From the NCBI GenBank assembly GCA_024760905.1, contig CM045737.1:13743726-13807725 (forward strand): DNA of 64,000 nucleotides, in the 5' to 3' direction. Shown here piece by piece: positions 1 to 12,732 of this stretch. Position numbers and translations under genes: made by a program. The notes beneath the pieces were generated by a model that was not told the origin of the DNA, searched no databases, and saw only the letters and a program-made list of their open reading frames with translations. This DNA comes from Plotosus lineatus. Its lineage: Eukaryota; Chordata; Actinopteri; Siluriformes; Plotosidae. Position 1 is the stretch's first letter, and the number at the start of each line of letters is the position of its first letter.

Positions 1-149
1 TCATCAGCGTGTTTCTGTCCCTTGCTAAAGGATTGTGACAGGAAGAGCATACGACGTAAAAACCTCACCCAAATCAAAACATGCGAATCAGATGATTCGC
101 TGTGGCCACTCCCGAGTAAAAGGGAAAAAGCCGAAAGGAAGACAGACAG
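1..149 (+). repeat. tRNA-derived SINE (family A), 3' part
   Basis: The window begins inside a copy. It holds the cagcgtgtttctgtccc segment and the RTE-like tail (gattcgctgtggc... agccgaaagg) ending in a GACA run. Complete copies at 19120-19478 and 22455-22781 define the family. Confidence 0.85.
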
Positions 150-2529
150 TACCTAGGGGGTATATGCTAAGTTAATTGGATATCAGATCCAATTCACCGA
201 CAAACCTTTTTTTTTTTTACCTTTTAGAGGTGAGATACAACCGCCAAACCCTTCAAATAGTACAGGCAGTACTGCCATATTTGTGGAAGAATATCTTCAC
301 TTTGCAGTTTTAACATGATCAAAATGACTAACACACAATTACGGTCCTGGTGTGTGTGTGTGTGTGTGTGTGTGTCTTTTAAAAACTGTTACTGTTCTGC
401 TTTAAAAGCTATTCAGTGTTTCAAGACTTACTGTTCAAGAAAAGAAAGGACTTTTTATGCCTTTGTTTATGATGCATCTGGTTTGTTTTGTGATTTCAGT
501 GCTTGCTGTCCATCATAGTGTTTCTATGCGTTATCTGCAGGTGACATCAAATTGCCAAGAGCCTGTTCTTTCATACAACCTGAAAAAAAAAATGCAATGA
601 TGTAGATGCAGGTCAATCTATTCAGGTTGGATTAGTTGCAGAGGGATGTCTGTAATATTTATTTTGCACCCATTTTCTCATTGATGATAATCTCCCATCC
701 AGATGGAAATACAATGACTGCAGAAGAAGGAGGAAGGTGTTTTTTTTGCATGTCGTATTTTCTATGAATTGAGATGTTTGCATCATGTGGTTATATGATA
801 CTGCTCTGTTTGCAACATGGCATCCAAGAGGTTGAAAAGGGCAGTGGAGTAGAGATGCTTGATCATATTTCAGTCTGAGGTGAACCAAGGTTCTCGCAAC
901 AGTTTGTAAATACAGTTAAGCAATGATCACTTATTTGTGCAAGAAATAACTGATGTTTATCTGTATTATACTAGAATGTGCAATAGGGAAACTCTGAGGG
1001 GGGGGCGGACGATGACATAATTGTGTAATTTTCTCAGAGGAAGATGGAGAAAAGTACCAACATGGTGACTCTAGATGGGAAACAAGTCATAGTGGAGAAC
1101 CTGTAACTTGGGTAATTATCTCAGGACTCCATTTTGATTTAACCCATCTGTACAGGAGTTCTGGATGTTTGGATACTAATAGCTGGAGTCGACGAATCCA
1201 AAGGACACAGGCATAGAGGTATATAGCTATGATATCACCAACCGATCAAAACACGTTGTTGCCATCTAAAACAACGAGGAATTTCAGCACATGTGTTTGA
1301 TCCGAAAGCCTTTCTGCACTTATCCTCGCCTTAATGACGGCTCTTTAAGATCTACTTATTCCAGTGTCTCCTGCTGCACACGGCAGACAACTGTCTTATC
1401 GATCCTTCATGATCTAAACCATTATTGTATACTTTCTCAAGTCCGTCTAGCAACTCGGTCTCTGTGGAGGAAACAAGGCTGACCAGCAGCAGGTTTACTG
1501 ACGACTCCACCTAAATCTCACTCTCATCTTTTGAACAATTTGATTTGTTTCACTTTCTCTAAGAAAGAGAATTCAAGTCATGTAACATGCACAGTAAAAT
1601 CAGCAAAACACTAAAGGATATTTGGGGCAGTTCTGATGGTACTAATGCTCTTTTAAGAGATGACATTTTGATACTAATCAGGATGGTTTGTGCTCCGTGT
1701 CGCAGTAACAAATGTTAAATTTTCTGTACAGTGCTGCAGAGTTTTGTATCCGAACTTGAATTCTAGTGGACGGTTTAATTCTGCGATATTAATGCGTTGT
1801 GGCATTAAAAATAGCAGCAGTACCATATGGTCTCGTTTCACTGTTAGGCTGGATAACAAAAATTTCCCAGTTTCTTATCAGTGCCCGCAACTGGAAATTG
1901 GTGTCGTATCAATGCAAGTGCCTCGGACAAGGTAAAAATGACACAGAACCTGATTGTGTTAGATGCTGTGATTTGTGATCCATCCTGAGATTGGTTTAGT
2001 TCAGAATCTAATACATGTTAAAGGTACAAGACTGGTCATCTAGGGCCTATTGCTGTATAACTTAAGTCGATACCTACTGTACATTGAATCTTTAAAAGCT
2101 TTTCTCTATTTGTAAAACAAAACCTGTACCACATTTAAGTTGAAAAAAAAAGCTGTGATAAGAAACCATCTAAAAAAAAAAAAAAAGTCTTTTTAAAATT
2201 CGGTTTACAGATGACATTTAGTGACTGAAGCCACTGTGGTGAGAATCCACCTCACTGAGGAATAACAACTTGCTCATAATTGATAGCTGTGCTAGCGTTG
2301 TATCAGGTGACACTCAAGACATGTCAGTTTTTGCAGCTCACTAAATAAAAAATGTGAGCAACTATGGACCCACCCTTCCCCTAAAAAAACCCTTATTTAG
2401 AACAGTGATGGGTGTGTAAGTGAGAAAAAAAAAAAAAACCAAGAGTTTTGTAACATGTGCAGAACTTGAAATATACTCTTAAATTCGTTCATTCTGAATC
2501 ACTGCATCTATTTATATTTTACAGAAATA
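150..2529. other. intron 1 sequence without recognised features
   Basis: Apart from a TG run at 350-375 and short A/T runs, I recognise no gene or repeat family here. The open frames are short and have no family signature. Confidence 0.4.
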
Positions 2530-3360
2530 CAGTCAGCCCCCTACTTATGAAATTAATCCGTTCCAGAGCCTTTCTCGTAACGCAGGAGTTTCGTAAGTAG
2601 GGAGCGCATTTTTCATGTTAAACACCTGATTTGTTCCAAGCCTCCCAAGACTACCCCATAAACCCTTTAAAATTATAAAAGTACACAGATTTTGTATGAA
2701 ATGTGTGTTAAAAGCAAAAGAAAATTATTTATTAAACCATTTAAACATTTTATTAACATATTAAACCATTTTATTCCCCAGTGCGGCTAACTGGGTTATC
2801 AAAGGCGGGCCATGTCTCTCACTGTCTATGGTGAGAGGCATGTAAAAGAACCATTGCTGACATTCGTAAAGAGTAGGCTGCAAAGTCGTCAGCGTGTTTC
2901 TGTCCCTTGCTAAAAGGGTTGTGACAGGAAGGGCATCCGACATAAAAACCTCTGCCAAATCAAACGTGCGAATCAAGATGATTCGCTGTGGCGACTCCCA
3001 AGTTAAAGGGAAAAAGCTGAAAGACAGACAATTAAACCATTTTATTAACATTTATTAATTGAACCATTATTAAACTTTTTTACACACACACCTGTCTCTC
3101 TCTCTATCTCTCTCACACACACACAGACACACAATACAGTACGCATTAAATGTGTGTTGTATACACATTAAATGTTTATTGTGGCGCTGTGGGCCACGCC
3201 CACAAGCAGAATTTCAAAGCGCATTCCCTGCTTAACAGATCGGAGGTCCAAACTCAACTTTAACTTGATTCCTTGAGGGATTGGAGGTCCAGATGTGCCA
3301 CATTTTATTAAACATTTACTGAATTAAACAACTAAAAAAAACTAAAGAGTTAAGCCTCCT

Positions 3361-3397
<37 letters not shown>

Positions 3398-3980
3398 AAA
3401 AACGCACAGCTGACGGAACAATACTATTTAAATGTTTAAATGGACGGGATGTTTTATTTAATGCGGAATTACAGTACCTGTTTGAAAGATCAGAGGTCCT
3501 CATTCAGTAACTTGCTTCCTTGCGAGATCGGAGGTCTTCTCCCACAGAGCACTCTTAATATCGTGCCGAAATAATCACCTCTGTCAGTGTATTTCCGCTT
3601 TAAGGTCTCCTTCTGGGTCAATATCGTCCCGATTGTAGAGGGGTTTCGGCGATAACGAAATATAACGCTGCATGATCAATCTCCAAACAAGCCAACAGTC
3701 AACTCTCCTTCACACGTGTAACAAACAGGAAGTTTGTATAACATTCAGCTGCGTCATCCCTCCTAGCCAATGGGAGGCCAGCGGGGCGGGATGTTGGGAG
3801 ACCGCCAATGAGAGAGCAACTTGTGCATCGTGTGAAATTTTGATTGGTGCGTTTGAATTTCGAATGGTGCTTTTCGTAAGAGGTTGTTTTCGTATCCCGG
3901 GGAAGAAAACTTAGGAAAATGTTTTTCCTAATCTGGAATTTTCGTACCCAGGGGGTTTCGTAAGTAAGTAGGGCCGACTG
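2530..3980 (+). mobile_element. TA-flanked MITE (Tc1/mariner-type) with SINE inserted
   Basis: Inverted ends begin CAGTCAGCCCCCTAC and finish GTAGGGCCGACTG, with TA on each side. Inside are GA/CA-rich runs and segments resembling the MITEs at 27754 and 45062 (accccataaaccctttaaa; agccaatgggaggccagcgg). The SINE at 2776-3030 is nested within. Confidence 0.8.
2776..3030 (+). repeat. SINE family A, 5'-truncated, with target-site duplication
   Basis: The copy starts at ccccagtgcggctaactg, so it lacks the tRNA-like head, and it keeps the RTE-like tail. It is flanked by a 16-bp direct repeat (attaaaccattttatt, 2760-2775 and 3031-3046), which marks LINE-mediated insertion into the MITE. Confidence 0.9.
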
Positions 3981-4429
3981 TAAAGTGATTTATAATTTGA
4001 AATTTTGCGATTAGCATTCGCATGCTACAGATTTTCTCCAGCTCAAGTACCGTATGTGCAGTAGATGCATGGGGTGACCTTCTTGTGTGTTTGCTACACA
4101 CACCCTTTTTCAAGTCAGCCTGTTTTGTATTTATCCTGTGAGAGGAAATAGTTTCAGTTGAAGAGGGTTTAAACATATTGTTTGTAATATTTAAATATAA
4201 AATTTAACATAACATTTTAGCTGTGTGTGTGTGTGTGTGCGTGTGTGCGCGCAAAATTATTTTTGCAAACATTGGTAAACCACACTTTGTGCAATGGAGC
4301 GTTGTCATACTGAAACGGATTTGGACTTTTTGCTTCCATTGAAGCAAGTCATGTTAGACATTGGTATGCATCAGACTCTTCGAAAAAAGTTGAAAAAAGA
4401 CCTAGGGCAAGGCTCTGAACCCTCATCGG

Positions 4430-4490
4430 TTTAGCTGTACAAATAAAACGTAAGTCGCTCTGGATAAAACTTTTGCCCAATGTCATAAAT
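4430..4490 (+). repeat. SINE tail fragment (family B)
   Basis: The segment gtaagtcgctctggataaa is the widespread 3' end of fish SINEs of the kind seen at 18576-18779. Only the tail is left. Confidence 0.5.
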
Positions 4491-5134
4491 GGATTATGGT
4501 AGACACAGGCCTGTTTCTGCCAAATCATAATGTCTGATGTTAAATATCTGGAGATGCGAGATGATAATTTAGATTATGAGGATTTTTACCCCTATAATGA
4601 CACATTTCTGTACAAATTTTACATGTATCTCAAACCCCACAGTTGAGTCATCTATTTACTGTAATTTCCAGACTACAAACCACTACTTTTTTTCCCACAC
4701 GCTTTAAACTCTGCTGCTTAAACAACGACTCGGTAAATCTCTAGGTTTTTACCAGTTAACAGCCTCCAAGGGGTAGTGGTGTCATTGAAAACCTGTTATT
4801 GGTATCGATATACAGTATTGATAAAAAAAGAAAAAAATTCCGATGTATTGATACATTAGAATATTGCTGTACTGTTCCATAAATGCATTAAATAGAACAG
4901 ACTAAGATATATTACAATAGTTTGTAATAATGCACTGAATATTTATAATAAAGTGATCAATTACTAAAGCCAAATCTGAAATAAAAGGCAGGAAATAGTT
5001 TTCCACCGACAAGATTTTAATTAACACCTTTTTGTATTTCACAAATCTATAAACACTTGTTTACTAGTTAATTTAAAGCAAGTTGTTTCTTTTCTTCAAA
5101 CACTTGTCAGTTGAAAAGTTTGAGAGATGCATTT

Positions 5135-5392
5135 TTACAATTCATAGTTATGATGTAAGAAGATGCACATATCTGCATTATCCAGTGATAAGTGTCTCTT
5201 CTTGTTCAAAATGTTCCCTGCTGTTGAGAACACGCGCTCTGACAGCACACTAGAAGCAGGGACCATAAGGTATCTTAGCACAATCTTGGATAAATTTGGA
5301 TAACTGTACTGGTTTGCTTTCCACCAAAGCAGTGGATCAGCATCTGTTGCTATGGAAGGTTCAGACTTGTATTTTGCAATCTCCATATCCAC
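5135..5392 (-). pseudogene. hAT transposase C-terminal dimerisation domain fragment
   Basis: 86 codons ending in a stop, reading LLWWKANQYSYPNLSKIV, RYLMVPASSVLSERVFS and AGNILNKKRHLSLDNADM. The motif SS..SERVFS.AG..........L is the hAT C-terminal dimerisation domain, as in ZBED-like transposases. No upstream catalytic part is visible, so this is a remnant. Confidence 0.85.
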
Positions 5393-5589
5393 CTTGACTT
5401 CATAGCTCTGTGCTGTGACGTTTACGCCACGAAAAACTTTTACTTAAGCACACTATGTAATCTGCAAATGTAAATACTGTCCCTATACCCTGTAAATGTA
5501 CACCATAAGATCAGGGGCCAGGAACCGTTTTGACTGAGAGCGAAAAAAGACGTACTGTATTTTAAAATCTAAACCGTCTGAGAGCACTC

Positions 5590-5625
5590 TCTCTCTCTAT
5601 TATATATATATATATAAAATTACAT

Positions 5626-5680
<55 letters not shown>

Positions 5681-5682
5681 AT
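5590..5682. repeat. CT/TA/CA microsatellite cluster
   Basis: Compound runs of CT, TA and CA dinucleotides, directly before a hAT-like non-autonomous element. Confidence 0.95.
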
Positions 5683-5687
5683 ATATC

Positions 5688-6250
5688 AGGGGTCGGGAAC
5701 CTATGGCTCGCGAGCCAGATGTGGCTGCTTTGATGACTGTATCTGGCTCTCCGATAAATCAGGTGGCTTTTCTTGACAAAATAACGAATACATAATTTCA
5801 CTGTCATTTAAATAAAAATACAAAAATGCCATGAAATAAAACAAAAACAGATGAATCTCATGCATTTAAATCTATACATCTATTTTCAATGCTACGTCAC
5901 TATGGCGCGCAGCGGAGAGCGGAGGGTTCAATACTTTCAAACTCTAATTTTATAGGATTATAACAACAGCCACAGACTGCGCATGTTGTTTTTGAGTAAA
6001 GAGGTAAATTTCCCTCATTTTCATGAGCTCATTTTCACGAAGCCAAGCACAGCTGGCAAGCAAACACAAATGGATAGACAAGGAAAAACTTCAAAACGCA
6101 GAGCAGCTGATTGCCAAAACTTGGGACGTGCTTCCTGTCACAAACACTGCAGTGTGCGAGTCCAATAAAATTAGAGTTTCAAGGTATCGGACCGTCCTGC
6201 AAACAGAAAGGATTTGCTCTCTGCTTCGCGCCACAGTGACATGGCATTGA
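5688..6250 (+). mobile_element. hAT-like non-autonomous element (right end unsure)
   Basis: It begins with the sequence caggggtcgggaacc and the gctcgcgagccagatgtggc palindrome, typical of vertebrate hAT families. The interior (5983-6250) has a short open stretch with no certain homology. The right boundary was not found. Confidence 0.5.
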
Positions 6251-6680
6251 AAATAGATGAATAGATTTAAATGCGCGAGATTTCTTCTAGCCAGTCTCAC
6301 CATCTGGCGGTCACTTTCGGAAACAACGGCCCGTGTCCGGACTAGTCAGAAGCTACAGATTTTGTCCGTTGCATAGGAAATCCGTTAAAGCGAAGTCTGT
6401 AAAACCGAGGCATCAGTGTATTTTTATTAAGATACCGCTTGCTCTAGTGTTGGTTAAATTAAAACAGCTTTTTATGAAATTTAATATAAGATGAATTTTA
6501 TATCATGTTAGAAGTATCTATCCCTTTTATAGATATCGATTAAAGATCGACATAATTACATCAGCGATTTTGCGATATTCCGATTGTCAATGACATTCCT
6601 AACAAGGGGTGCTTTAGTAGGAAGCGCAAGAGCGAGACAGACACCTGTGGCTTATAAAGAGGTGCGGCCTGTCTATGTAC

Positions 6681-7016
6681 TTTTCTTTCTTTCTTCCTTT
6701 TGGCTTTCCCTCTTTTTCTCGGGAGTCGCTGCAGCGAATCATCTGATTCACACATTTGATTTGGCATAGGTTTTTACATCGGATGCCCTTTCCTGTCACA
6801 ACCCTTTAGCAAGAGACAGAAACACGTTAACGGCTTTGCAGCCTACTCTTTCTGAAAGTCGGCAATGGTTCTTTTACATGCCTCTCACCATAGACAGTGA
6901 GAGACATGGCCCGCCTTTGATAACCCAGTTAGCTGCACTAGGGGGACAGTGACAACCTTGTGGGGACTTGAACCCCGAGTGATCCTGCACCCTATCCACG
7001 AGACCACCACTGCCCC
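6681..7016 (-). repeat. SINE family A, full-length, with target-site duplication
   Basis: On the - strand the head reads ggggcagtggtggtctcg and the tail carries gattcgctgcagcgactc. The flanks cggcctgtctatgtac (left) and cggcctgtatgtgtac (right) form a 16-bp duplication with two mismatches, so this is an older insertion. Confidence 0.88.
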
Positions 7017-7504
7017 TCGGCCTGTATGTGTACAAATTCTTTTTTTTTCTCTCTCTCTCTTTTTAAATTTAGTTGGTGCGGCTTATATTCAGGTGCGCTC
7101 AATAATACAGGAATTATTTGTTTTACAGTAGACCAGTTTTTCAAGTATTTAAGTACTTGTGCTGTTAAAACATTTTTAGATGAGAGGATTTGAAGTTTCT
7201 CACTCTGAGTAAATGTGTAGCTCCTGGATTATGAGATGTACGTTCAGCAGCTGATTTACGAAAATTGTTTAAATTTAATTTAATTGAATTGCTCAGGGAA
7301 TTGTCATTCAATGAAAAGTTTTTAACATAAAAATTTTATCAAGGAATATATTTAAATGTATTAGTTTAATATAAATGAAATTTTTAGTAGACCATTTTTT
7401 TATTGCAATCGTTTTATTTGTATTTTAATTTTTTACAACTGACATTTCTGACATTATAAAAGTAAATTTGGTAAAGAATTTAAACATTTTCTATACAAGG
7501 CTTA

Positions 7505-8020
7505 TACCCCCCCCAGTGAGCAAGCCTATGGCAATGGTGGAAATTCGAAACTCATGCGGAAGAAGTCTTGAGAGAAACTAGACTCGGAAGGGAAACCAGC
7601 CTCATGTGGGTGAAACCAGCGAGAAATACAAAGCACTTAGCACAAACTTCTCTTTTGTTTAACGTTATGTTGGCACGATCCCATAAGTGTGACAGGTACT
7701 TCAGTCAGAATACTTGAGAGGTTGGGAGTTACCCGGTAGGGTGTGGCTACCATCCATGGCAAGTTTGTTCATGTTTTAAATTTACTATGGGTCAAGTGCC
7801 AGAGCAGTTCAACCGCTGCAACCATGAAGACATCTCTGACGGGCTACTAGACGTTCCCGTAAATTTCTCTGCCGGTAAAATTGTACATGATACAAAGGCT
7901 CTCATATGCATCACCGTTAGTGCTGGTAGATATGACGGCTGCGACGTGTCCATTGTGCAGTGTCCTCTGTGGTCAAAATCTGCTGGAATGGCCATGTTAG
8001 TCCCGGTCACTGTTGTTGGT
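7505..8020 (+). repeat. dispersed repeat fragment of unknown class
   Basis: The segment starting gtgagcaagcctatggc resembles a repeat common in fish genomes; this is from memory of the pattern, not from another copy in this window. No coding signature. Confidence 0.3.
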
Positions 8021-8246
8021 GATGTGAGGCTTTGCCATGACAAAAAAAAACAACATATTTTTATTAAATTTATTAAATTTGACAATTTAATTTAATGACC
8101 TTTTGCTGAAAGTAATATTGCAGTTGCTTGGGGTGATGTGAGGCTTTGCCATGACAAAAAACAACAACATATTTTTATTAAATTTATTAAATTTGACAAT
8201 TTAATTTAATGACCTTTTGCTGAAAGTACTATTGCAGTTGCTTGGC
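8021..8246 (+). repeat. 113-bp tandem duplication, two copies
   Basis: Unit 1 starts gatgtgaggctttgcc at 8021 and unit 2 at 8134. The units differ only at a few bases (an A-run and one position in aagta[a/c]tatt). Confidence 0.93.
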
Positions 8247-8322
8247 TTTTGCAATTACAAATATGTTAACCAACTTTAAGTTACCAGACGTGTAAATATC
8301 AGTATATCATTAAAACTTTATA

Positions 8323-8986
8323 CAGTGGAACCTCGGTGTTCAAACACAATTCGTTCCAAAAATATAGTGGAATAACAATTGTTCGAAAAGTGAAAGAATA
8401 TTTCCCAGAAGAAATAGTTAAAAGTTGATTAATGCATTCAGATGAATGTCTACTTCCGTCAATACAGTTTTATATGGTTTGAAAACGAGGTGTATTTATG
8501 AAAAATTAATATACAATATGTACAAAAGGGTAAAACATAATACCTAATAATAATTAACCCAATTATGTACTGTATTTGTTTACATACCTTTCTGGTTGCG
8601 ATGTGTCCGCGTATGTGGATGGATGGGGTAGAGATGAGGGTGGGTTATTGCTTTGAGGGGGCGTGGTGGTTTTTCCCTTCTCTGTCTCTCGATCGCAGTT
8701 GATTCTTCACGTTTAGTCGTCTTTTCCTTTTCTGCTGTTCTTCGGACTCAGGGTTAAAGGTTAAAGTAGCTGTGATGTAATGAATAAACACAATACGCAG
8801 TACGAGACTCTCTCTCATTGGCTGTTCAAAGTACTAAACAGTGAGCAGCATTCAACACACTCGGATCTGCTCCGTTCCAACTATGATAATTTGTTCCAAC
8901 ACCAAGGCAGATTTTCATGTTTTTTTTTATTTAATTTTTTTTTTTTTAATCAAACTTTGATTTGTTCGACCACCGAGGTTCCACTG
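8323..8986. mobile_element. TA-flanked MITE
   Basis: Ends CAGTGGAACCTCGGTG and ACCGAGGTTCCACTG are inverted repeats, each next to TA. 664 bp, no transposase frame. Confidence 0.88.
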
Positions 8987-9129
8987 TATTAGGAGATAAG
9001 TAAAGTAAATGAGTGCACTTCAAAAGACATAAAATGTCTATATTTAGACATGAAAATAAAGAACATTTAAAATTTCTGTTTGTAATGCGATAGTGTAAAT
9101 GTTCACTCAAACTCCCTAAAGCATTCAGG

Positions 9130-9300
9130 GCAGCGGTGGCCCAGTGGTTAGGGTTCTAAAATTACTGAACCAATGGTTTGTGTTCAAGCCTGAGCAGCGC
9201 CAAGCTGCCATTGGTCTTTAAGCAAGGCCCTTAACCTTCAAATGCTCAATTGTATAAAAATGTTAGTTGCTCTTACAGCATGCAGTATCATTTAGGTTTT
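9130..9300 (+). repeat. SINE family B, degraded
   Basis: Starts gggcagcggtggcccagtgg with a tRNA-like A box and keeps aagcaaggcccttaacc in the body. The copy is diverged, with the tail lost in a T/A run. Confidence 0.65.
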
Positions 9301-9459
9301 AAAAAAATATATATAAATAGTAACAGGTTTGTCTGTATCAGAAGTTGTTTTTTTAATAAACTCACAGGACGTAAATGAGTATGATTTAAAAGCACGGTTA
9401 CGAGTTAAACTTCAGTGAACTTCCTTTCACCAAATGTTTGAGTTTGCATTTTAAGCTCA

Positions 9460-9910
9460 ACTTCTTGGACTTTGTGCTCCCGTGTGACGCATCGACAAGG
9501 TGTGTGACTTGTCCCAGAGGTCGCAAGTCCGAATCCAGGTTAATGATACAGCCAGTCATGACCGGAAGTCTGTGGGAACTAATTGGCTGAGCTCTTAGAG
9601 GAGGGAGGGATGGCATCTGCTCATTTCCCTGTCATTAACAGTGATTGCCAGCCAATCATGGCTGGGTGAACGTGGGATTTCCCTCAGAGTGTGTTAAACC
9701 ATCCCCAAAATGTGCATGCACCGCAGTTGGAAAAGGGGCGGGTGGCAGGCATTCTATGTCACGGAGAAGGCGTGTGCATGCTTTTGCCTTTCCCTGGTAA
9801 CTGGTGGTCGTGTGATGGTCAGTGGTGGTTGAGGGAAGGTAATACCTGATTGGTGGGAATTGGATGCAAATAAAATTAGGGAGAAAATTGGGGATGGGGT
9901 GGGGTATGTA
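9460..9910 (+). repeat. possible tRNA-derived SINE-like repeat
   Basis: A B-box-like stretch (gcaagtccgaatccagg) follows gtgtgacgcatcgac, and the rest is G-rich to about 9910. Class inferred from the B box only. Confidence 0.35.
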
Positions 9911-10067
9911 AGCTATATCTTGGTGAAATGTACTTGACAGTATGTTTTTATTTTCTTTACTTTCTTGATTATGAATTCACTTTTTACCCTGGAAGACAAC
10001 TTGATGTCAAGAGGACTCGGATACTTTGTAAAATTGATGTAAGGCCTTCATCTTCGAGTCAGAATTA

Positions 10068-11092
10068 CCATATTTTCTGGACTATAAGTTGCACTTTTTT
10101 CATACTTTGGCTGAAGGTGCTCCAGAGCGACTTGTATGTGAAATTATTACATATAATTCTGTTCATTATAACATAATTTCGTATGTTTATTTTTACACTC
10201 GCAACCAAAAGAGGGCACTCTAGGCTTGGGTACCAGTGCTTGCTCATCCACCACTGAAGAAATGTCCCCAAAAAGCAAATCCCATTCTGCCGATTGCAAG
10301 CTGCAAGTAATGAAATATGCAGCAGAAAATGGTAATCGAGCAGCAGAAAGAATATTTGAAGTGAACTTGTGAGGGACTGAAGAAAAGCAGAGATTATTAT
10401 TACTGCAATGAAGAAACCAAAAAAAGCTAATCGCGGGCTAAAAGGTAGATGGCCACATCTAGAGGAACGAGCTCGCACATGGGTGCTTGATCAATGTGCT
10501 GCAGGGAGGGGCTTGTCAAAGGTGCAGTTGCATCTTCACATCCAGGTAATGAAATTATTACATGTAATTTTGTTCGTCATAATAACCAACATAATTTCAC
10601 ATGTTTAATTTTACACTCGCAGCCGCAAGACAGTAACAAGAGGCAGAAAAGTGGGGATTATTACTACTGCAATGAAGAAAACAAAAAAGCTAATTTCTAA
10701 AAAGATAAAATCTAATTGCGAGCCAAAAGCTAGAAGACTACAGCTATAAGAACAAGCTCGCACATGGGGGTTTGAGCAACATGCTGCAGGGAGAGGCCTG
10801 TCAACAGTGTAGTTGTGTCTCCACGTCCAGGTAGTTGTCAAGGAGGTGAATAGAATTGACTTTGCGTGAGGACTTTCTTGGTGTTACCACTTCATGCAAT
10901 GCAACCCTCTCTCTGTCAGAGTGAGGACCACAACGTCACAAAAACTGCTAGCAGATTTCCAAGCCAAGTTACAATTTCCATGAGTTTGTGACTTCTAGTC
11001 CAGTGCGACTTTTTTTTTTTTTTTTTCTTCATTATACATTTTTGTTCAATGCGACTTGTACTCCGGAGCGACATATAGTCTGGAAAATATGG
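10068..11092 (+). mobile_element. pogo/Tigger-like non-autonomous element with internal duplication
   Basis: Inverted ends are CCATATTTTCTGGACTATA and TATAGTCTGGAAAATATGG. Inside, a CENP-B-type helix-turn-helix fragment reads KGRWPHLEERARTWVLDQC and AAGRGLSKVQL (10441-10533), and a second decayed copy starts near 10745. A segment of about 80 bp ending ttttacactcgca occurs at 10137-10205 and again at 10544-10622. Confidence 0.8.
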
Positions 11093-11273
11093 CACTTCAC
11101 AATAACGACGGCAGGCAATTTTTTTTTTCGTCCTGGTGTCAACTGGTCCCATCCCATCAAGATTTCAGTCTCTTTCACCAGGATGCATGAAAACTGGGTA
11201 GCTGCCTTGCGAACCAGTTGGGCATGGTTTCCATTCTTGAACATTTTGATTGTGTTGAAATGTGCCCAGGGTT

Positions 11274-12104
11274 AAAGGGTACCTGTAGTGAAAGCGCTCA
11301 TGTACCTAATTTGATTTATTGTGTATAGCTAGTGACAATACACCTATAAAAGGCGTTCATTATATTCTCTCACAAACCAGCTTTAAGCGATTTAAGGGCT
11401 TCACTGACATCAAGTTTCAGAGCACAGGAGTTTTGCAGCGTCGCATTTCCAGTGACATCACATCGTTGACAAAGTCTCTACCGGAACTGTGAGATTGCAA
11501 TGTAAACCTATGGCTATATACCTGACACAACAACACAAGCTCACGGAAAATTGGAAAAAACAGACAATATAGTAGTTTTTTTTTTTTTTTAAACCATGGA
11601 CGAAGACAGTGTCGTAGAACAGTAGACAGTGTCGTAGAAGGTTATTTATATGAACCACTGAAAAAAGACGATCCACATTTTAGTGAAATTGGACCAGGAA
11701 AGTGACGACTCGGAGGACGATATTGGGGAGTCGGCAGAAGCTCTTACACGGGAAAATCGTAGAAAACAACCAGCAAATATTTGGTGCTCTTGTGGAAAAT
11801 GCGTACGTCAAAAAAATGAGCAGGAGTGCTTTTGTTGTAAAGAACATGAATTGCTTGAGGAAAATATACTGACATTCTGCAATTGGCGATACAACTGTCA
11901 ACGATGTTATGTCACAATGACCTTTGACCCTGGTGGAAAAAAGCCAACATATCCGTGCACTGAACCTTCGTGAGTAAGGAATGTCATACAGAAGAAAAGT
12001 GGACTTATACATAAACTACCGACATCACGCGATGTTTAAAAGTTAATAATAAGGTATAGTGGATCTTTTTTTAACGCTGTCAATTTTGGGTACAGGTACC
12101 CTTT
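11274..12104 (+). mobile_element. small DNA element carrying a P2X7-like Cys-rich domain remnant
   Basis: The 14-bp ends AAAGGGTACCTGTA and TACAGGTACCCTTT are exact inverted repeats. Between them, 11683-11973 reads NRRKQPANIWCSCGKCVRQ, then ECFCCKEHELLEENIL and NWRYNCQRCYVTMTFD. C-x-C-x2-C followed by CC and the RCYVT block resemble the intracellular C-terminal domain of the P2X7 receptor, a domain also found outside receptors in fish. Upstream frames are broken, so the gene is a remnant. Confidence 0.65.
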
Positions 12105-12621
12105 CAGCTGTTTCTTAATTTGCACATTTCTTCCACCCATATTTGTAACAAAATCGGCCAGAATAGCCACAGTAGTCCCAGCCAAGGTTCTCATGTATCA
12201 ATCAGATATGTGAGATCTTGGCATTAGGAACAGATGACGTGGCTTTGTGGAAAAATTAACTTAATTAGCCCTTAAAAAGTGTCCTGAATTAATTAATTAA
12301 AAGACAAGAATTGCTTTGTGTGAAAATAAATATTATTGATACAGTATACAGTAAAATCACGTTTTTATTTTTTTATCCAACTATGTCGAGCTGCTGGTGT
12401 TAGCCAACGAATTATGAAGGAAACAGCAAGACATATTCGCTTATGCATAAAATAACACCCTGCCCCACCTGTCTGGCAGATTGCCGTCACTGTTCTTCAA
12501 CTGTGCATATCACATTAGATGATGCAGTTCAGTACAGCAGAGCTTCAAGAAATGTAGGATATTAATTTGCAACTGCTTGTTCAGTTTCACATCATACTCA
12601 TGATATATACAGGATATTGTG

Positions 12622-12636
12622 ATGTGTGTGTGTGTT

Positions 12637-12711
<75 letters not shown>

Positions 12712-12732
12712 TGTGCGTGTGTATGTATATAC
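12622..12732. repeat. TG/TA compound microsatellite
   Basis: TG run then a long TA run (about 12651-12710), then GT/TA. It directly precedes a MITE end at 12733. Confidence 0.95.

Noticed and set aside
315..518. Open frame with a VCVCVCV run
   Set aside because: Translation of a TG microsatellite; no conserved residues.
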